Positions 5,857-9,428 of a stretch of DNA of 9,428 nucleotides are shown piece by piece. Below the pieces are notes generated by a model. That model searched no databases. It saw only the letters and a list, made by a program, of their open reading frames with translations, and had not been told where the DNA came from. The position numbers and the translations under genes are program-made. Within the stretch, counting starts at the first letter, position 1. Each line of letters starts with the position of its first letter. The stretch is taken from contig CANQES010000058.1 of assembly GCA_947595555.1 (NCBI GenBank), positions 1-9,428 of the forward strand. Reading direction: 5' to 3'. The DNA is from an uncultured Clostridia bacterium. Lineage in GTDB: Bacteria > Bacillota > Clostridia > TANB77 > CAG-508.

Positions 5857-6891
5857 ATGGAAGAAGAAAGAATTGTAAGTCCGCAAATGGAAGGACATGC
5901 AGAAGAAAAATTAGAAAATTCTTTAAGACCTCAAACATTGGATGAATACATAGGACAAGACAAAGTAAAGCAAAACATGAAAATTTACATAGAAGCAGCC
6001 AAAAAAAGAGGAGAACCATTAGACCATGTTTTACTATATGGACCTCCAGGACTGGGAAAAACAACTTTATCAAATATCATATCAAACGAAATGCATTCAA
6101 ACATAAAAATTACTTCAGGACCAGCTATTGAAAAGCCAGGTGATTTAGCATCTATATTAACAAATCTTTCAGAATTTGATGTATTATTTATTGATGAAAT
6201 TCATAGATTAAGCAAAAGTGTAGAAGAAATACTATATCCTGCATTAGAAGATTATACATTAGACATTATCATTGGAAAAGGTCCAAGTGCAAGGTCAATT
6301 AGATTAGATTTACCAAAATTTACACTAATTGGTGCAACCACGAAAGCAGGTGCATTAACAACACCACTACGAGACCGATTTGGAATTGTACATAGATTAG
6401 AACTTTATTCAGTAGAAGATTTAACAACTATTATAAAAAGGTCAAGTGATATTTTAAAAGTAAATATAGAAGAAGCAGCAGCTGTAGAAATTGCAAGAAG
6501 GTCAAGAGGTACGCCAAGAATTGCAAATAGACTCTTAAAGAGAGTAAGAGATTATGCAATTGTATTAGAAAATGGGGACATTAATTTAAAAATAGCAAAG
6601 CATGCATTAAACAAATTAGAAATTGATGAATTGGGACTAGATGACATTGACAGAAAATTACTAGAGACGATGATTGTTCAGTATGGAGGAAGAGCAGTAG
6701 GAATTGAAGCACTAGCAGTTGGGGTAGGAGAAGAAATAGATACAATAGAAGATGTATATGAACCATATTTAATTCAAATTGGTTTTATGTCAAGAACATT
6801 AAGAGGAAGAAAAGCCTTGCCACCAGCATATAAACATTTAGGATATCCATTACCAGAGGAAAATGGATTTTCCGGTCAAGTTTCAATATAG
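5857..6891 (+). CDS. ruvB: Holliday junction branch migration ATPase RuvB
   Basis: RuvB is the hexameric AAA+ motor that, docked on RuvA, drives branch migration of Holliday junctions in recombinational repair. From the ATG at 5857 the protein is 344 residues, the family norm. The landmarks are RPQTLDEYIGQ (24-34), Walker A GPPGLGKT (62-69), Walker B LFIDEIHR (110-117), sensor 1 GATTKAG (159-165), the arginine-finger region PLRDRFG (170-176), sensor 2 GTPRIANRLLKR (218-229), and the C-terminal winged helix with GGRAVGIEALA (277-287). A longer frame from 5830 would add nine residues, but that ATG overlaps the promoter start region and lacks a ribosome binding site, so I reject it. ruvA, the usual upstream partner, is not in this window. 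The membrane glycosyltransferase gene begins 12 bases after the stop, indicating one operon. Confidence 0.96.
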   Translation: MEEERIVSPQMEGHAEEKLENSLRPQTLDEYIGQDKVKQNMKIYIEAAKKRGEPLDHVLLYGPPGLGKTTLSNIISNEMHSNIKITSGPAIEKPGDLASILTNLSEFDVLFIDEIHRLSKSVEEILYPALEDYTLDIIIGKGPSARSIRLDLPKFTLIGATTKAGALTTPLRDRFGIVHRLELYSVEDLTTIIKRSSDILKVNIEEAAAVEIARRSRGTPRIANRLLKRVRDYAIVLENGDINLKIAKHALNKLEIDELGLDDIDRKLLETMIVQYGGRAVGIEALAVGVGEEIDTIEDVYEPYLIQIGFMSRTLRGRKALPPAYKHLGYPLPEENGFSGQVSI

Positions 6892-6903
6892 CGGAGGAAA
6901 TAA

Positions 6904-8454
6904 ATGAAATTTTTAGAAAAAACAAACAAGACAGATATATTATTACTAGTTATATTAATTATAGGAATATTAATTCGAATTGTAGGAATATCTTACATGC
7001 CCAATGCTTTGAATTGTGATGAGGCATCATCTGGGTATGAAGCATTTTCCATTTTAAATTATGGAATTGATAGAAATGGTAATGTCATACCAGCATTTTT
7101 GGAAGCATGGGGTGGTGGTCAAAATGCACTACTTAGCTATTTAATGATACCATTTATAATGATATTTGGACTTAATACATTATCAATTCGATTACCAATG
7201 TCAATATTAGGGTGTATATCTTTAGTGATTTTATATTTAATGTTGAAAAAAATAGGAAACAAAAAATTAGCTGTTATTGGTCTAACATTTTTTGCCATAT
7301 GCCCATGGCATATAATGAAAAGCAGATGGGGATTAGAATCAAATTTATTTCCAGACTTAATACTAATTTTTGTTTATTTGTTAATTAAAGGAATAGAAGA
7401 TAAAAATAAAATATTATATTATTTATCCTTTATCATAGCTGGTTTAACAGCATATGCGTATGGAACATCATACTATTTTTTACCAATCTTTCTAATACCA
7501 CTTTTAATTTTATTGGTAAAAAAAGAAAAAATAACAATAAAGCAGGCTATTATATCTCTTGTGATTGTGGCAATTGTATCTATGCCAATTATTCTCTATG
7601 TAGTAATAAACACATTAGGTTTAGAACAAATTAATTTGCCATTTGTAACAATACCAAGATTAGATGTAAATAGGTATCAAGAAATAACATCTATATTTTC
7701 AACAGAATTTTTAACTAAAAGTATGACTAATTTTATACAAGGCATGAAGATGTTAATCATACAAAATGACGGATTACCATGGAATTGCATAGGATTTTAT
7801 GGAATAATATACTTATTCTCAGGCATTTTCACAATTATAGGAATAATAAATTGTTTTAGAAAAAATAAAAAATTAGACATAAAATATAACTATTTATTTA
7901 ATATTTGGTTCATTGTATCTATTATCTTATCATTCATCTGCGAGCCAAACATTAATAGGCTTAACATCATAATGATACCAATTATTTATTATACAGTTAT
8001 AGGTATTTATTTGGTCATAGATAACAGAAAAAAATTAGCAATTGGAATAGCGATATTATATGCAATGTCATTTGTACTATTTACAATATCATATTTTAGC
8101 CAAGATTGTGACCAATATGGAACATTTGAAGGAAAGTTAGAAGAAGTTATTGATTATGTTGATGCTATTGAAAACAAAAAAATTCATATAACAGAAAAAA
8201 TACAAGCAAATTATATACATGTGTTATTTTATACAGAATATAATACAAAAGACTTTGTAGAAACAGTACATTATACAGATCCACATGTTGCATTTAAAAA
8301 TGTGGAATCATTTGGAAAATACTGTATTGAAGATATCAAAGAATTAGAAAACGATGGTAAAAATGTTTATGTAATAAAAAAAGAAGATAAAGATAAATTC
8401 AATTTAGAAGATTATGACATAACAGAATTTGAAAAATATATTGTAATTCAGTAA
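6904..8454 (+). CDS. GT-C-type membrane glycosyltransferase (GT39/ArnT-like)
   Basis: This 516-residue protein has about twelve hydrophobic segments (roughly 10-30, 77-91, 95-116, 122-137, 147-162, 171-190, 192-206, 213-235, 297-316, 331-347, 355-372, 377-397) and a hydrophilic C-terminal domain of about 118 residues. Just after the first helix, NCDEASSGYEAF (37-48) carries the acidic pair D39-E40 typical of GT-C enzymes. These take sugars from a polyprenyl-phosphate carrier on the outer face of the membrane (the protein mannosyltransferase/ArnT group). Further family-like features are LSIRLPMSILG (93-103), SRWGLESN (140-147) and EPNINRLN (347-354). The acceptor and sugar are unknown. A cell-wall polymer, lipid or surface protein is possible. 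GGAGG (6893-6897) lies 6 bases before the ATG. The gene follows ruvB by 12 bases and precedes queH by 30, without a functional link I can name. Confidence 0.75.
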   Translation: MKFLEKTNKTDILLLVILIIGILIRIVGISYMPNALNCDEASSGYEAFSILNYGIDRNGNVIPAFLEAWGGGQNALLSYLMIPFIMIFGLNTLSIRLPMSILGCISLVILYLMLKKIGNKKLAVIGLTFFAICPWHIMKSRWGLESNLFPDLILIFVYLLIKGIEDKNKILYYLSFIIAGLTAYAYGTSYYFLPIFLIPLLILLVKKEKITIKQAIISLVIVAIVSMPIILYVVINTLGLEQINLPFVTIPRLDVNRYQEITSIFSTEFLTKSMTNFIQGMKMLIIQNDGLPWNCIGFYGIIYLFSGIFTIIGIINCFRKNKKLDIKYNYLFNIWFIVSIILSFICEPNINRLNIIMIPIIYYTVIGIYLVIDNRKKLAIGIAILYAMSFVLFTISYFSQDCDQYGTFEGKLEEVIDYVDAIENKKIHITEKIQANYIHVLFYTEYNTKDFVETVHYTDPHVAFKNVESFGKYCIEDIKELENDGKNVYVIKKEDKDKFNLEDYDITEFEKYIVIQ

Positions 8455-8484
8455 GATAACTTATACAAATTTGGAGGAAGAATT

Positions 8485-9428
8485 ATGAAATTATTAATGC
8501 ATACTTGTTGTGCTCCATGTAGTGTTTATTGTATTGATTCTTTAAGAGAAGAGGGAATTGAACCAACTGTGTATTGGTTCAATCCTAATATACATCCATA
8601 TACAGAATATAAAATGAGGAGGGATACTTTAGAGCAATATTGTAAAGATATTGGAATAGAGGCTATTTTTGAAGAAAATTATGGTTTAAGGGATTTTTGT
8701 AGAAATGTTATTAGTAGTTTAGATACTAGATGTCAGGATTATTGCTATCCAGTTCGCTTGGAGCAAACAGCAAAATATGCGAAAGAAAATGGTTATGATA
8801 CTTTTACAACAACTCTTTTAGTAAGTCCTTATCAAAAACATGAGGCTTTAATTGATGTGGCAAATAGAATGTCACAAAAGTATGACTTGCATTTTTTGTA
8901 TCGTGATTTTCGTGTTGGCTTTAGGCAAGGTCAGAATAAAGCTAAGGAACTAGGCTTGTATAGACAAAAATATTGTGGATGTATATTTTCAGAACAACAA
9001 ATATTTATAACCCACACAAATACAAAGCCAAATTTACCAGAGGGATTCGAGTTTTTACCAGTTAAAAGAAACATTATAATTAGTAAAGAGAAAAACGATA
9101 AAAATCAATATATAAATTTATTGCTTGAAGCAGATCCAAGTGAAAAGATGATAGAGAAATATTTAAAAGACGGAGATTTATTTGTTTTAAGATATAAAGA
9201 TGATGTAGCGTGTATAGCAGTAGTAACAAAATTAGATAATGATACAGTAGAATTAAAAAATATAGTAACAAAAGAAGAATTTAGAGGAAAAGGATATGCG
9301 AAAAAAATGATAAAATATCTAGCTGATAATTATAAGCAAAGATATAAAAAAATGTTAGTTGGAACAACAGAAAATAATATACCATTCTATGTAAAACAGG
9401 GATTTGATAAATATGAAAAAACAATTAA
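8485..9428 (+). CDS. queH: QueH epoxyqueuosine reductase fused to a GNAT-like domain (3' end missing)
   Basis: The frame runs from ATG 8485 (GGAGGA at 8473-8478, 6 bases upstream) without a stop to the window edge, giving 314 codons plus two bases. Residues 1 to about 180 are QueH (formerly DUF208), which reduces epoxyqueuosine to queuosine at tRNA position 34 and replaces QueG in many anaerobes. Signatures are HTCCAPCS (6-13), YWFNPNIHPYTEY (30-42), R82-C83…C87, TTLLVSPYQ (109-117), YRDFR-x-GF (139-146) and YCGCIFS (163-169). The cysteines expected to bind the Fe-S cluster and metal are present. After a charged linker (about 193-210), residues about 210-314 look like a GNAT acyl-CoA-dependent acetyltransferase. 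VTKEEFRGKGYAKKMI (261-276) contains the R-G-K-G acetyl-CoA loop (267-270), and NNIPFYVKQGF (297-307) matches the usual terminal motif. The GNAT substrate is unknown. The C-terminus lies beyond the window. Confidence 0.9.
   Translation, partial: MKLLMHTCCAPCSVYCIDSLREEGIEPTVYWFNPNIHPYTEYKMRRDTLEQYCKDIGIEAIFEENYGLRDFCRNVISSLDTRCQDYCYPVRLEQTAKYAKENGYDTFTTTLLVSPYQKHEALIDVANRMSQKYDLHFLYRDFRVGFRQGQNKAKELGLYRQKYCGCIFSEQQIFITHTNTKPNLPEGFEFLPVKRNIIISKEKNDKNQYINLLLEADPSEKMIEKYLKDGDLFVLRYKDDVACIAVVTKLDNDTVELKNIVTKEEFRGKGYAKKMIKYLADNYKQRYKKMLVGTTENNIPFYVKQGFDKYEKTI

Noticed and set aside
6904..9428. Glycosyltransferase as a queuosine-glycosylating enzyme, given its place next to queH
   Set aside because: GT-C enzymes use lipid-linked sugars with the active site outside the membrane, so access to cytoplasmic tRNA is unlikely. 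Known Q glycosyltransferases are nucleotide-sugar enzymes.
210..9428. tmcAL and queH as one tRNA wobble-modification system
   Set aside because: Both act on position 34, but on different tRNAs. They are about 7 kb apart, on opposite strands and in separate transcripts, so I see no support for a shared system.

Overview
The window is AT-rich (roughly 30 % G+C by eye), tightly packed and typical of a low-GC Firmicute. It carries a spore-engulfment gene (spoIIM), strong GGAGG-type ribosome binding sites, mostly AGA/GGA/TTA codons on the main strand, and Clostridia/Bacilli housekeeping genes (tmcAL, rnhA, xerD, ruvB). I read it as the chromosome of a spore-forming, or ancestrally spore-forming, member of the Clostridia. 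No transposase, phage gene, CRISPR array, rRNA or tRNA was seen, and no gene-free stretch exceeds about 110 bases.

Layout: (1) positions 1-168 hold the C-terminal end of a 3D-domain cell-wall protein. It converges on tmcAL (minus strand, 210-1442), and the two share a bidirectional hairpin terminator. (2) tmcAL diverges from rnhA (1529-1963), which has a clear extended -10 promoter. (3) A second promoter drives a gene of unknown function that looks like a degenerate HD-GYP-type domain (2046-2852). It is followed 15 bases later by an endonuclease Q-type PHP nuclease (2868-4055), then by spoIIM (4125-4763), whose ribosome binding site lies in a predicted hairpin. (4) xerD (4866-5747) has its own strong promoter and a strong intrinsic terminator. 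(5) A last operon starts at a TAGACA/TATAAT promoter: ruvB (true start 5857), a GT-C-type membrane glycosyltransferase (6904-8454), and a queH reading frame (8485 to the window end) that continues into a GNAT acetyltransferase-like domain and is cut by the window edge.

How the genes relate: several act on nucleic acids. RNase HI, EndoQ, XerD and RuvB serve repair, recombination and chromosome resolution. TmcAL and QueH modify wobble position 34 of different tRNAs. The EndoQ-SpoIIM-XerD order recalls the B. subtilis yqxK-spoIIM-fur-xerD neighbourhood. The most unusual item is the QueH-GNAT fusion. Next are the degenerate HD-GYP-like protein beside EndoQ and the hairpin that would sequester the spoIIM ribosome binding site.
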